From SABY01 sp964523795 (GTDB taxonomy: Bacteria; Bacteroidota; Bacteroidia; Bacteroidales; 4484-276): 64,000 nt of DNA. The DNA lies in contig CAZGAO010000019.1 in NCBI GenBank assembly GCA_964523795.1, forward strand, positions 1-64,000. Reading direction: 5' to 3'. Below, one piece after another: positions 42,910 to 51,897 of this stretch (position 1 is its first letter; the number at the start of each line of letters is the position of its first letter). Under the pieces are notes generated by a model. The model worked only from the letters and a program-made list of their open reading frames with translations. It made no database searches and was not told where the DNA came from. Both the position numbers and the translations under genes were made by a program.

Positions 42910-43232
42910 GCCTCCCTCACCTTTTTCTATCTACAGAACCGCTCCGGAAAATTCGACCATTGATTTGGATAGTATTATTCAGTGCATGGCTTAAAGTCAT
43001 ACTCTGACTATCTAGTGCTTGTCCATAAAGTCGACTTTTTTTGATTTTAGATTGACGATTAATGCCGAGCTACGCTCGTGCATCCTCGAAAAGAAATAAA
43101 AATTAAAAATTTTGACTTTTCGGGACGATTTAAGATTTTAGATTGGCTTGAATATCACCAACATCTTAAATCTAAAATCGTTAATCTGAAATCGTATATT
43201 TTTCTATCTGATACTTTAAAGACAGACACTAT
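42910..43232. other. AT-rich intergenic region with imperfect inverted repeats
   Basis: It contains related segments TTTAGATTGACGATTAA, CGATTTAAGATTTTAGATT and ATCTTAAATCTAAAATCG, which can pair with each other. No gene was seen. It separates the accessory region from the lptG-like gene, which converges on it. Confidence 0.4.
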
Positions 43233-44318
43233 CTAGCGCATCCTTTGCACATACAGGAAAATGGCGATGACCCCAAAGATAATATTGGGCAGCCAGGCGG
43301 CAAGGCCGGGTGAGAGGTTGCCCGAAACGGCAAAAACCGTGGATACCTGCATGATGAGGATAAACAAAAATGCCAGGCCGATGCCCAGCCCCAGATGCAG
43401 GCCGATGCCGCCACGAACCTTGCGCGAAGATAGCGACATGCCGATCACCGTCATTACGAGGGTGGCAAAGGGAAAGGCCAGGCGCTTGTGCTTCTCCACC
43501 TCATATTCCATAATGTTGGGATTGCCCTTCATTTTTTGCTCGGCAATATAATCGCGTATCTCGAAATAATTCATCACCTCAAAATCCTCCTTCTGGATAA
43601 ACATATCCGAAGGAGCCAGATTTATCAGCGTGTCCATCACGGCTCCCTTAGTCAGATATTCGCTGCTATCGGTGATTTTGCGGATGTAATAATTATAAAT
43701 CTTCCATTGGCCGGTAGCGGTATCATACACAATCTTGTCGGAGTTGAGCTTGTAGAGCAACGCACGGTTTTTATCAAATTTTTCGATACTGAAACGTTGT
43801 CCGGTAAGGGTGTTGGCATTGAACGACTCGGCGTAAATGAAGGTGCCGGGCGAAATTTGAATATGGATATGCTGATCCATGTTCTTGGTAAGTTTTTCGA
43901 TGTACTGATCTTTGAAAGCCCTGCGCTTGATGTTGGCGTTGGGGATAATAAAGTTGGCCAGCCAAAACGACATGATGGTAAGAAAAAAGGCCGACAAAAG
44001 GTAGGGGTACAAAAGCCGGTTGAAACTAACGCCGCTGCTAAGTATGGCTACAATCTCGGTATTCATGGCCAGCTTGGAGGTAAAAAATATGACCGCTATA
44101 AATGTGAAAAGATAGCTGAACATATTCACAAAATAGGGGATGAAATTCAAGTAATGCTCAAAGATGATTTTGTTGAGGGGAGCTTCGTTCTCGATGAAAT
44201 CGTCAATTTTTTCGGAGATATCAAAAACGATAATGATAATGGTGAGCAGGGCAATGGAATAGAAAAATGTTCCAAGGAACTTCTTGATGATGTACCAGTC
44301 TATTATTTTTAATCTCAT
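43233..44318 (-). CDS. LptF/LptG family (YjgP/YjgQ) LPS export permease
   Basis: The 361-aa protein has three N-terminal membrane helices, a periplasmic beta-jellyroll of about 180 residues and three C-terminal helices. The conserved start IIDWYIIKKFLGTFFYS and the EYEVEKHKRLAFPFATLVMTVIGM segment match LptG-like permeases. It works with LptB to extract lipopolysaccharide. LptF versus LptG cannot be decided with confidence. Confidence 0.88.
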   Translation of the reverse strand: MRLKIIDWYIIKKFLGTFFYSIALLTIIIIVFDISEKIDDFIENEAPLNKIIFEHYLNFIPYFVNMFSYLFTFIAVIFFTSKLAMNTEIVAILSSGVSFNRLLYPYLLSAFFLTIMSFWLANFIIPNANIKRRAFKDQYIEKLTKNMDQHIHIQISPGTFIYAESFNANTLTGQRFSIEKFDKNRALLYKLNSDKIVYDTATGQWKIYNYYIRKITDSSEYLTKGAVMDTLINLAPSDMFIQKEDFEVMNYFEIRDYIAEQKMKGNPNIMEYEVEKHKRLAFPFATLVMTVIGMSLSSRKVRGGIGLHLGLGIGLAFLFILIMQVSTVFAVSGNLSPGLAAWLPNIIFGVIAIFLYVQRMR

Positions 44319-44534
44319 CCTGCGCTCGTTGCTTGTATTAATCTAATCTTCCGCTTTCGTAAGCTGCTTGCTTCTGCATCAGAAAGAATGCAATTTTCAC
44401 AGTTTCACCATTAATAGCTCGAAAATGCGGAAAAAATATTGGGCATATATAGCGCACCAGGGCTACTTTTATTATCGTGCCCGGAAATTAATCTACCGAC
44501 ACCCGGCACATGGCAGCATGCGACCTTGATGCGG

Positions 44535-44774
44535 TTATGATTTCAGTCGGTCGCGGTATTCAAACACGTACTTAAAAGGCAGCGAATCCCAATAATCGAC
44601 CATCGAAAACTGGATGCCATCCTGGTACATCCGTTCGGTAATCTCGCCACGAAACTCATCCACCGATATCTTGGCCTCACACTCTTTGGTAGTGGTGTTA
44701 ACATAAATATCGCTGGCGGTGCTGAAAAGCTTTTTTAGCGACGAAGCAATTCTTTCTGATTCTGTATCCATCAT
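44535..44774 (-). CDS. Small hypothetical protein, 79 aa
   Basis: The acidic protein MMDTESERIASSLKKLFSTASDIYVN... has no signal peptide or membrane segment. A well-spaced consensus promoter lies directly upstream, which supports expression. No family was recognised. Confidence 0.6.
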   Translation of the reverse strand: MMDTESERIASSLKKLFSTASDIYVNTTTKECEAKISVDEFRGEITERMYQDGIQFSMVDYWDSLPFKYVFEYRDRLKS

Positions 44775-44794
44775 TTGCTAATTGAAAATTTTGG

Positions 44795-44824
44795 CAAAAG
44801 TAGTTTGATGTATTATTAATACAA
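44795..44824 (-). promoter_or_regulatory. Promoter (-33 TTG, 19-bp gap, -7 TACTTTTG)
   Basis: On the minus strand TACTTTTG (44795-44802) is preceded by exactly 19 bp and CTTG (44822-44825). It lies 20 bp before the ATG of the 79-aa gene. This is one of the two best full promoter matches in the window. Confidence 0.6.
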
Positions 44825-45117
44825 GAATAATTTCAATTATTTTTTTGTTAATTTCTTAACAATACATCTAACATTTTACATATTTTTGCATTTTGATTTT
44901 GATTAATAATACGGATAAGCCCTGTGGAAGCAAATAAAAAGTTGATAAAAATCAATCTTTTTAAACGGATGTGTCAAAAAATGTACAATATCAGGCCAAT
45001 GTCAATTTATTTTAATGGCGGGTTAAAAACGAATGAATTTTAATTCATATTATTGCACCGCTTTTCGCAGCCAAAGCAAAATCAGATTTTACGCTAGTAT
45101 CATTTTGAAAATTAGAT
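44825..45117. other. Leader region upstream of nqrA
   Basis: No gene was seen. A TATTTTTG at 44881-44888 fits the -7 consensus and would leave a leader of about 225 nt. No -33 box or riboswitch fold was recognised. Confidence 0.3.
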
Positions 45118-46470
45118 ATGTCGAAAACTATTAGTATCAAAAAAGGCTTAAACATCAAGCTGATGGGGGAAGCCGAAAAAACCATCGTTGAAATCGAAGC
45201 CGACAATTATGCCATCAAGCCCATCGACTTTCATGGTGTTTTCCCCAAGATTCTTGTCCACGAGGGGGATAAGGTGAAGGCAGGCGCAGCCCTGTTTTAC
45301 GATAAGTACCGCCCAAACATTAAATTTACTTCGCCGGTTAGCGGCACGATTCAGGAGATACGCCGGGGAGCCAAGCGGGTCTTGCTCGAAATAAGCATTA
45401 AGGCTGACACCGATCAAAGTGCTGTAGATTTTGGAGCCGCCAATCCCAGCACCCTGCAACGTGAAGAAATTATTGAGAAGATGCTCGAAAGTGGTGTTTG
45501 GCCTCTTATCCGCCAGCGTCCTTATAATGTAATTGCCGATCCCGGCCACAGCCCCAAAGCCATCTTTATTTCGGGCTTCGACACTGCGCCCCTGGCCCCC
45601 GACTACGACCTTATTGTACATGGTCAGGGTGAAGCCTTCCAGATTGGTATCGATGCACTTAAAAAATTATGCACCGGCACCATCCATCTCAACCTGCCTG
45701 GCGGCGATGCCAGCTCCAAGGTATTTACCAACTCAAAAGGGGTTCAGTTCAATTATTTCAAAGGTCCGCATCCGGCAGGAAACGTGGGTACACAAATCAA
45801 TAAACTCGACCCGATAAATAAGGGTGATGTAGTTTGGCATCTGCGCCCCCAGGAAGTGCTTACCATCGGACGACTGTTTTTGGAAGGTAAATTTAATGCT
45901 GAACGCATTTTTGCCCTGGCAGGCTCGGAAGTCGAAAAGCCTAAATATTATAAAACTAAAATCGGGGCTTCGATTTCCGAACTGATCAAAAATAATATTA
46001 AGTCCGGCACGGTTCGCTACATTAGTGGCAACGCGCTTACCGGACGGAAAATCGACAAGATCGGCTTTATCGGTTTCTACGATTCCCTGGTAACGGTGCT
46101 GCCCGAAGGCGATTATTATGAAATGTTTGGCTGGGCACTGCCCGGTTTTGGTAAGTTTAGCTTCTCCAATTCCTTCCCTACCTTCCTCAACGGGAAAAAC
46201 AAAAAATATCGTCTCGACACCAATTTTCATGGTGGCGAGCGTGCCTTTGTTATGACCGGCGAAATGGAGAAAGTATTTCCCTTTGATATTTACCCCCTGC
46301 AGTTGATCAAGTCGATAATAGTGGAAGATATTGATGCCATGGAAAATCTGGGCATTTACGAAGTGGACGAAGAAGACTTTGCCCTGGTAGAATACATCGA
46401 TACTTCAAAAAGCGAAATACAAGCTATTGTGCGCCAGGGTATCGATATGATGCGAAAAGAAATGAGTTAA
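45118..46470 (+). CDS. nqrA: Na+-translocating NADH:quinone reductase subunit A
   Basis: The 450-aa cytoplasmic subunit starts MSKTISIKKGLNIKLMGEAEK. It contains PKILVHEGDKVKAG, the biotin-carrier-like fold region TSPVSGTIQEIRRG, and GDYYEMFGWALPGFGKFS near the end. It is first in the nqrABCDEF operon. Length is normal. Confidence 0.97.
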   Translation: MSKTISIKKGLNIKLMGEAEKTIVEIEADNYAIKPIDFHGVFPKILVHEGDKVKAGAALFYDKYRPNIKFTSPVSGTIQEIRRGAKRVLLEISIKADTDQSAVDFGAANPSTLQREEIIEKMLESGVWPLIRQRPYNVIADPGHSPKAIFISGFDTAPLAPDYDLIVHGQGEAFQIGIDALKKLCTGTIHLNLPGGDASSKVFTNSKGVQFNYFKGPHPAGNVGTQINKLDPINKGDVVWHLRPQEVLTIGRLFLEGKFNAERIFALAGSEVEKPKYYKTKIGASISELIKNNIKSGTVRYISGNALTGRKIDKIGFIGFYDSLVTVLPEGDYYEMFGWALPGFGKFSFSNSFPTFLNGKNKKYRLDTNFHGGERAFVMTGEMEKVFPFDIYPLQLIKSIIVEDIDAMENLGIYEVDEEDFALVEYIDTSKSEIQAIVRQGIDMMRKEMS

Positions 46471-46493
46471 TGCTTAAAAACAATACTTAACTA

Positions 46494-47651
46494 ATGAATG
46501 CTTTAAGAAATATAGTTGACAAGATTAAACCGCAATTTGAGAAGGGAGGAAAGTTTTCGTACCTTCAAAGTACTTTCGATGCTTTCGAAACCTTCCTTTT
46601 TGTTCCTAACAAAACTACCAACAAGGGTAGCCATATTCGCGACCATATCGACATGAAACGCACCATGAGTGTGGTGGTAATTGCACTTATTCCTACACTG
46701 CTCTTTGGTATGTGGAATGTGGGATATCAGCATCACCTTTCTCTTGGCGAAGCGGCTACACTATGGCAAAATTTCCTGTTTGGCCTTATCAAGGTTTTAC
46801 CCATCGTAGTGGTTTCGTACGGTGTAGGCCTGGGTGTCGAGTTTATCTTTGCCCAATTACGTGGCCATGAGGTAAACGAGGGCTTTTTGGTTTCAGGGAT
46901 GCTTATCCCACTGGTAGTTCCCCCGGATACCCCTTTGTGGATGGTTGCCCTGGCTACGATTTTTGCCGTAATTATCGGTAAAGAAGTTTTTGGTGGAACC
47001 GGCATGAATATTCTCAATCCGGCACTCACTGCCCGTGCCTTCCTGTTTTTCGCTTACCCACAGGATATGTCGGGCGACAAGGTATGGATAGCTGACCATG
47101 GCGATGCAATTTCGGGAGCTACTCCGCTGGGTAATTTGCTCACCGGTCAGCATCTCAACCAATCAGTAAGCGATATGTTCTTCGGTTTTATCCCAGGTTC
47201 TATTGGCGAAACCTCTACCTTTTTGATTTTGATTGGCGCGCTCATCCTCATCGCCACAGGCATTGGCAGTTGGCGCATAATCCTTTCGGTATTTCTTGGG
47301 GGTTTTGGTCTGGCAGCTCTTTTCAATCTGATCGGGCCTTATGTTGCGCCCGATAATGCCTACATGGCTATTCCTGCCTACTACCATCTCATCATGGGTG
47401 GCTTTGCCTTTGGTGCCGTTTATATGGCAACCGACCCGGTGAGTGCCTCGCAAACCAATAAAGGGAAATGGATTTACGGTATTTTGATCGGCGTTATGGC
47501 AGTGCTCATCCGCGTGCTCAACCCGGCCTACCCCGAAGGCATGATGCTGGCCATCCTGCTGCTGAATGTATTTGCTCCCCTCATCGACCATTACGTGGTG
47601 GAAGGGAATATTAAAAAACGCATGAAACGTGCTCAATTAGCAAGCGCATAA
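46494..47651 (+). CDS. nqrB: Na+-translocating NADH:quinone reductase subunit B
   Basis: The 385-aa membrane subunit carries the covalent FMN site Thr210 in AISGATPLG. It has about ten membrane segments and NILNPALTARAFLFFAYP. It forms part of the Na+ channel. It starts 23 bp after nqrA. Confidence 0.97.
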   Translation: MNALRNIVDKIKPQFEKGGKFSYLQSTFDAFETFLFVPNKTTNKGSHIRDHIDMKRTMSVVVIALIPTLLFGMWNVGYQHHLSLGEAATLWQNFLFGLIKVLPIVVVSYGVGLGVEFIFAQLRGHEVNEGFLVSGMLIPLVVPPDTPLWMVALATIFAVIIGKEVFGGTGMNILNPALTARAFLFFAYPQDMSGDKVWIADHGDAISGATPLGNLLTGQHLNQSVSDMFFGFIPGSIGETSTFLILIGALILIATGIGSWRIILSVFLGGFGLAALFNLIGPYVAPDNAYMAIPAYYHLIMGGFAFGAVYMATDPVSASQTNKGKWIYGILIGVMAVLIRVLNPAYPEGMMLAILLLNVFAPLIDHYVVEGNIKKRMKRAQLASA

Positions 47652-47663
47652 AACGAAGTAATT

Positions 47664-48410
47664 ATGTTTACAAACAGATATATTTTTATGTATGCCTCGG
47701 TGATGGTGATACTGGTGGCTGCGATACTATCAACGGCAGCCATGGTGCTAAAGCCTTACCAGGAAGCCAACGTTAAGGCCGAAAAAATCCAGGGCATCCT
47801 GGCTTCGGCTACTATCGAGACCAGCCGCGATGAAGCTGAGAAAACCTACAATAGCCACATCGTTAAGGAAGTATCGGTGGATTCGGCAGGCAACATAGTA
47901 AGCCTATACGAAAATGGCGAACTGAAACAAGGCCAGGTACGTCCCTTCGACATCGACCTGAAAGTACAACTCAATCGGAAGAAAGATATTAAAGCTGGCA
48001 AAAAAACCGAAACTCCTGTATGGCCAATTTTTGTTATCGAAAAAGACGGTAAGCAATCATACGTGGTGCCCGTGCGCGGCATGGGACTGTGGGGGCCAAT
48101 TTGGGGCAACGTAGCCTTCGAGAGCGATTTCAACACCATTGCCGGAGCTACCTTCGACCATAAGGGGGAAACCCCGGGGCTGGGTGCCGAAATCAATACT
48201 TCATGGTTCGAGGATGAGTTTAAAGGCAAAACCATTCTTAACAATAATGGCGAATTTGTTTCAGTAAAGGTTGTTAAAGGCGGCGTGCCCGATAGCGACA
48301 TGCACGGCGTGGATGCCATTTCGGGTGGTACTATCACCAGCGATGGTGTATCTGCCATGCTTCAAAACAACCTCGAAAATTATGTTCCATACATCAAGAA
48401 AAATAAATAA
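47664..48410 (+). CDS. nqrC: Na+-translocating NADH:quinone reductase subunit C
   Basis: The 248-aa protein has one N-terminal helix (MYASVMVILVAAILSTAAMV) and a periplasmic FMN-binding domain. The flavinylation motif is DAISGGTITS with Thr223; the family consensus is SGAT, here SGGT. It needs ApbE for FMN attachment; no apbE is in this window. Confidence 0.96.
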   Translation: MFTNRYIFMYASVMVILVAAILSTAAMVLKPYQEANVKAEKIQGILASATIETSRDEAEKTYNSHIVKEVSVDSAGNIVSLYENGELKQGQVRPFDIDLKVQLNRKKDIKAGKKTETPVWPIFVIEKDGKQSYVVPVRGMGLWGPIWGNVAFESDFNTIAGATFDHKGETPGLGAEINTSWFEDEFKGKTILNNNGEFVSVKVVKGGVPDSDMHGVDAISGGTITSDGVSAMLQNNLENYVPYIKKNK

Positions 48411-48412
48411 CA

Positions 48413-49054
48413 ATGAGCAATAAAGAACCCTTATTTTCAGCTAAAAACCGCAGGCTGCTTACAGCACCGCTCAACAAAGAAAACCCGATCACCATTCAGG
48501 TTTTGGGTATCTGCTCGGCCTTGGCGGTTACCGTAAAAGTTGAGCCTGCTTTTGTGATGACCCTTTCGGTGATTGCCGTTTTGGCCATTGGCAACGTAGT
48601 TATTTCGTTGCTGCGCAAAACCATTGCTCCGCGTATTCGTATCATCGTACAACTGGTGGTTATTGCCGCGCTGGTTATCCTGGTCGATCAGGTACTAAAA
48701 GCATTTATGTATGATGTTTCCAAGCAACTCTCGGTATTTGTGGGTTTGATTATTACCAACTGCATCATTATGGGTCGTTTCGAGGCCTTTGCCATGAGCA
48801 ACAAGGCCTGGCCTTCGTTTTTGGACGGACTCGGCAATGCAGCAGGCTATGGATGGATTTTGATCGTAGTGGCCTTTTTCCGCGAGCTTTTAGGCTCGGG
48901 TTCGGTATGGGGTTACAAAGTCATTCCCGATGCCTTTTACGATTTTGGATACAAAGACAATGGCCTGATGATTTTGCCACCGATGGCACTTATCACCGTG
49001 GGCATCATTATCTGGGTTCAACGGAGTAGGAATAAAGATCTGGTTGAAGATTAG
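48413..49054 (+). CDS. nqrD: Na+-translocating NADH:quinone reductase subunit D
   Basis: The 213-aa protein has six membrane segments, including LGICSALAVTVKVEPAFVM, which carries the half-channel motif, and a cysteine (VGLIITNCIIMG) for the Fe site shared with NqrE. It starts 2 bp after nqrC. Directly after its stop the operon is interrupted by repeat DNA and a four-helix-bundle gene. Confidence 0.96.
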   Translation: MSNKEPLFSAKNRRLLTAPLNKENPITIQVLGICSALAVTVKVEPAFVMTLSVIAVLAIGNVVISLLRKTIAPRIRIIVQLVVIAALVILVDQVLKAFMYDVSKQLSVFVGLIITNCIIMGRFEAFAMSNKAWPSFLDGLGNAAGYGWILIVVAFFRELLGSGSVWGYKVIPDAFYDFGYKDNGLMILPPMALITVGIIIWVQRSRNKDLVED

Positions 49055-49056
49055 AG

Positions 49057-49180
49057 ATGTCCGATGTCAGATGTCCGATGTCAGATGTAAGATGTCCGAT
49101 GTCAGATGTCAGATGTCCGATGTGGATGGATGATGTGATTTTTGATGTAAGATGTGGATTTAGGATGTTAAATTTTTAGA
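49057..49180 (+). repeat. Degenerate short tandem repeat (GATGTCAGATGTCCGAT type)
   Basis: About 12 units of a 7-10 bp motif (GATGTCC / GATGTCA / GATGTAA) follow the nqrD stop. Positions 49063-49079 are the exact reverse complement of 49614-49630, on the other side of the four-helix-bundle gene. Confidence 0.8.
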
Positions 49181-49194
49181 TGTGAATTAAAGTA

Positions 49195-49554
49195 ATGAAT
49201 CAGCAGGAACTTGAAGATAGATTGATTGACTTTGCCGTGGTAATTCTTAACCTTGTGGGAATGCTTCCTGCAAGTGCGGCAGGCAATCATCTTGGAGGTC
49301 AATTGATGCGGTCGGGCACTTCACCTGCATTGAATTATGGTGAAGCCCGGGCAGCCGAATCGAGGAAGGATTTCATTCATAAAGTTAAAATCGTTCTAAA
49401 AGAACTTCGTGAATCACTAATCTGTCAAAAGATAATCGAACGTTCCAGTTTGCTTCCTCATGGAAAGGATTTTATTCAAAACACGATGAAGGAAAATAAT
49501 GAACTAATCTCGATCTTTGTGGTAACATTAAAATCCCTAAGCAAAGAGGTATAA
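49195..49554 (+). CDS. Four-helix-bundle protein of the 23S rRNA IVP family
   Basis: The 119-aa protein is all-helical, with the family pattern LVGMLPASAAGNHLGGQLMRSGTSPALNYGEARAAESRKDFIHKVKIVLKELRES given here as two adjoining parts: MLPASAAGNHLGGQLMRSG and NYGEARAAESRKDFIHK. The family was first seen inside 23S rRNA intervening sequences and also includes Avd-type proteins. It sits in the nqr operon between D and E, flanked by inverted repeats. Confidence 0.85.
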   Translation: MNQQELEDRLIDFAVVILNLVGMLPASAAGNHLGGQLMRSGTSPALNYGEARAAESRKDFIHKVKIVLKELRESLICQKIIERSSLLPHGKDFIQNTMKENNELISIFVVTLKSLSKEV

Positions 49555-49606
49555 TATTAAACATCACAATATCAAAACATAAACAAATCACACATAAACA
49601 TCAAAC

Positions 49607-49630
49607 ATCTAAAATCGGACATCTGACATC
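49607..49630 (-). repeat. Inverted partner of the 49.06-kb repeat
   Basis: ATCGGACATCTGACATC (49614-49630) is the exact reverse complement of 49063-49079. The pair brackets the four-helix-bundle gene within about 570 bp. Confidence 0.8.
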
Positions 49631-49688
49631 AAGAAGATCTTCAATCTCAAATCAACATTAAAAACGAATAAAAGTAACAAATTATAAC

Positions 49689-50306
49689 ATGGAAAATCTA
49701 ATTAGCATTTTTGTAAAATCCATTTTTGTTGATAACATGGTATTTGCATACTTCCTCGGGATGTGCTCCTACCTGGCCGTATCAAAAACAGTGAAGACCT
49801 CGGTGGGTCTGGGCATTGCCGTAGTATTTGTTTTGGGCATTACCGTACCGGTCAATTATCTCATCAATAACTACCTGTTGGCACCAGGCGCATTAACATG
49901 GCTTAGTACTTCGCTGGCCGATGTCGATTTGAGCTTTCTTAGTTTCATCATGTTTATCGCCGTTATCGCTTCGATGGTTCAACTGGTGGAGATGGTAATC
50001 GAGAAATTTTCGCCGGCACTGTATTCTTCGCTGGGGATTTTCCTCCCGCTTATCGCTGTAAACTGTGCCATTCTTGGTGGATCACTATTTATGCAGGAGC
50101 GCGAGTATGCCTCCATTGCCGAGGCTACCTCCTTTGGTTTAGGCTCGGGCGTGGGCTGGTTTCTGGCCATCGTGGGCATAGCCGCCATTCGCGAAAAGAT
50201 AAGGTACTCCAATGTTCCCGCTCCCCTGCGTGGCCTGGGCATTACCTTTATCATCACCGGCCTGATGGGTATTGCATTTATGAGCTTTATGGGGATAAAA
50301 TTGTAA
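49689..50306 (+). CDS. nqrE: Na+-translocating NADH:quinone reductase subunit E
   Basis: The 205-aa protein has six membrane segments and is homologous to NqrD with opposite topology. FAYFLGMCSYLAVSK carries the Fe-ligand cysteine of the first motif and AVNCAILGGSLFMQERE the second. It is separated from nqrD by about 630 bp instead of the usual few bases. Confidence 0.96.
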   Translation: MENLISIFVKSIFVDNMVFAYFLGMCSYLAVSKTVKTSVGLGIAVVFVLGITVPVNYLINNYLLAPGALTWLSTSLADVDLSFLSFIMFIAVIASMVQLVEMVIEKFSPALYSSLGIFLPLIAVNCAILGGSLFMQEREYASIAEATSFGLGSGVGWFLAIVGIAAIREKIRYSNVPAPLRGLGITFIITGLMGIAFMSFMGIKL

Positions 50307-50314
50307 AAAAAAAA

Positions 50315-50433
50315 CAGTCATTTGTGGTCATTGAGCCTGCGGCCGTCATTATTCGAAAGTAGTTGATCAAGAGATATTTAAAAAAACATGAGATCTATAT
50401 GACGCGAGCAACGCAAATGACAATCAATGACTG
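50315..50433. repeat. Imperfect inverted repeat in the nqrE-nqrF gap
   Basis: CAGTCATTTGTGGTCATTG (50315-50333) pairs imperfectly with CAAATGACAATCAATGACTG (50414-50433). The gap to nqrF is 174 bp, longer than between nqrA, B, C and D. Possibly the trace of a second insertion. Confidence 0.55.
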
Positions 50434-50480
50434 CACTTGACAAACAAGATATTAAGTAAGAAATTTAATACATTTTTAAA

Positions 50481-51737
50481 ATGATTTTAGCAACTGGTAT
50501 AGGCGGGGTAATTGGCATCAGCATAGCCATTTTCCTTTTGATAATTCTTTCGCTGGTGGGCATGCTGCTCTACGTTCGCACCAAGCTCACCCCACAGGGA
50601 AAGGTTAAACTAACGATTAACGATGAAAAAGAATTGGAAGTTGACCCGGGTAGCACCGTGCTTTCCACACTGTCAAATCATGGTATCTATCTTCCTTCGG
50701 CCTGCGGCGGCGGAGGCACTTGCGCTATGTGCAAATGCCAGGTGCTGGAAGGCGGCGGCTCGATACTGCCTACCGAAACGGGCTACTTTACCCGCAAAGA
50801 GCAAATGAACCATTGGCGTCTCGGCTGCCAGGTAAAGGTACGCGAGGATATGAAAATCCATGTGGAACCCGAAATTTTTGGTATCAAAAAGTGGGAATGC
50901 GAAGTGGTGTCGAACCACAACGTGGCCACCTTTATCAAAGAATTTGTGGTGAAACTGCCCGAAGGCGAAACTATCGATTTCAAATCGGGTGGGTATATCC
51001 AAATTGACGTGCCATCCTGCGAAGTAGCGTTTAAAGATATGGAAGTGGAAGACGAATACCGCGAGGAATGGGATAAGTTTAAGATGTGGGATTTGAAAAT
51101 GAAAAATCCCGAACCCATCTATCGTGCCTATTCGATGGCCAACCACCCTGCCGAAGGAAATATCGTAATGCTAAATATCCGTATTGCAACCCCGCCATGG
51201 GACAGAAAAGCCGGCGGATTTATGAAAGTAAATCCGGGTATCTGCTCCTCCTACATCTTCTCGCGCAATCCCGGCGACAAGGTGATGGTTTCGGGCCCTT
51301 ACGGCGAATTCTTTATCAAGCCCACCGACAAGGAGATGATGTTTATTGGTGGCGGTGCCGGAATGGCTCCTATGCGTTCGCATCTTTTCCACTTGTTCCA
51401 CACCGAAAAAACCAAGCGCAAAGCTACTTTCTGGTATGGCGGACGTTCGATGCGCGAGCTGTTTTACATGGACGATTTTGAGAAAATTGAAAAGGATTTT
51501 GACAATTTCAAATTTAATGTCGCCCTATCCGAACCCAGCAAAGAGGACAACTGGCAAGGGTACACCGGCTTTATCCATCAGGTAATTATGGATAATTATC
51601 TGAAAAGCCATCCTGAACCCGAAGAAATCGAATACTACATCTGTGGCCCACCCATGATGAATTCGGCGGTACTCAAGATGCTCGACGATTATGGCGTTCC
51701 CCCCGAAAACATCGCCTTTGATGATTTTGGCGGGTAA
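50481..51737 (+). CDS. nqrF: Na+-translocating NADH:quinone reductase subunit F
   Basis: The 418-aa NADH-oxidising subunit has one N-terminal membrane helix, a [2Fe-2S] ferredoxin domain with Cys75, Cys81, Cys84 and Cys116, an FAD domain (YRAYSMANHPAE) and an NADH domain (GGGAGMAPMRSHLF). The C-terminus FDDFGG is standard. A terminator follows. Part of its 3' end is repeated in degenerate form at 53547. Confidence 0.97.
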   Translation: MILATGIGGVIGISIAIFLLIILSLVGMLLYVRTKLTPQGKVKLTINDEKELEVDPGSTVLSTLSNHGIYLPSACGGGGTCAMCKCQVLEGGGSILPTETGYFTRKEQMNHWRLGCQVKVREDMKIHVEPEIFGIKKWECEVVSNHNVATFIKEFVVKLPEGETIDFKSGGYIQIDVPSCEVAFKDMEVEDEYREEWDKFKMWDLKMKNPEPIYRAYSMANHPAEGNIVMLNIRIATPPWDRKAGGFMKVNPGICSSYIFSRNPGDKVMVSGPYGEFFIKPTDKEMMFIGGGAGMAPMRSHLFHLFHTEKTKRKATFWYGGRSMRELFYMDDFEKIEKDFDNFKFNVALSEPSKEDNWQGYTGFIHQVIMDNYLKSHPEPEEIEYYICGPPMMNSAVLKMLDDYGVPPENIAFDDFGG

Positions 51738-51760
51738 ACTTGCCCCATCATAAAAATGTA

Positions 51761-51802
51761 AAAACTCCCAGTCCGGAAAATATCCCTGCTGGGATTTTTT
51801 TT
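51761..51802 (+). terminator. Terminator of the nqr operon
   Basis: TCCCAG (51766-51771) pairs with CTGGGA (51789-51794), flanked by an A-run and a T-run of eight. A second copy with similar loop sequence (TCCGGAAAATATC) lies at 53584-53629. Confidence 0.8.
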
Positions 51803-51850
51803 GAATTACCATTTTGATGAAGGCAAAAAAAGTACGGTCGCGGTAGAAAT

Positions 51851-51877
51851 GTCGCAAATATTTACTATTTTTGCGAC
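51851..51877 (+). promoter_or_regulatory. Promoter with overlapping 8-bp inverted repeat (likely antitoxin operator)
   Basis: GTCGCAAA (51851-51858) and TTTGCGAC (51870-51877) are perfect complements. The -7 box TATTTTTG (51866-51873) lies within the right arm. AbiEi-type antitoxins are known to repress their own promoters through inverted repeats, so this is a candidate operator. Confidence 0.55.
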
Positions 51878-51897
51878 AAACATACACATTAATACAC

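Noticed and set aside
49195..49554. Avd accessory gene of a diversity-generating retroelement
   Set aside because: The fold family is shared, but no reverse transcriptase or template/variable repeat is present in the window.
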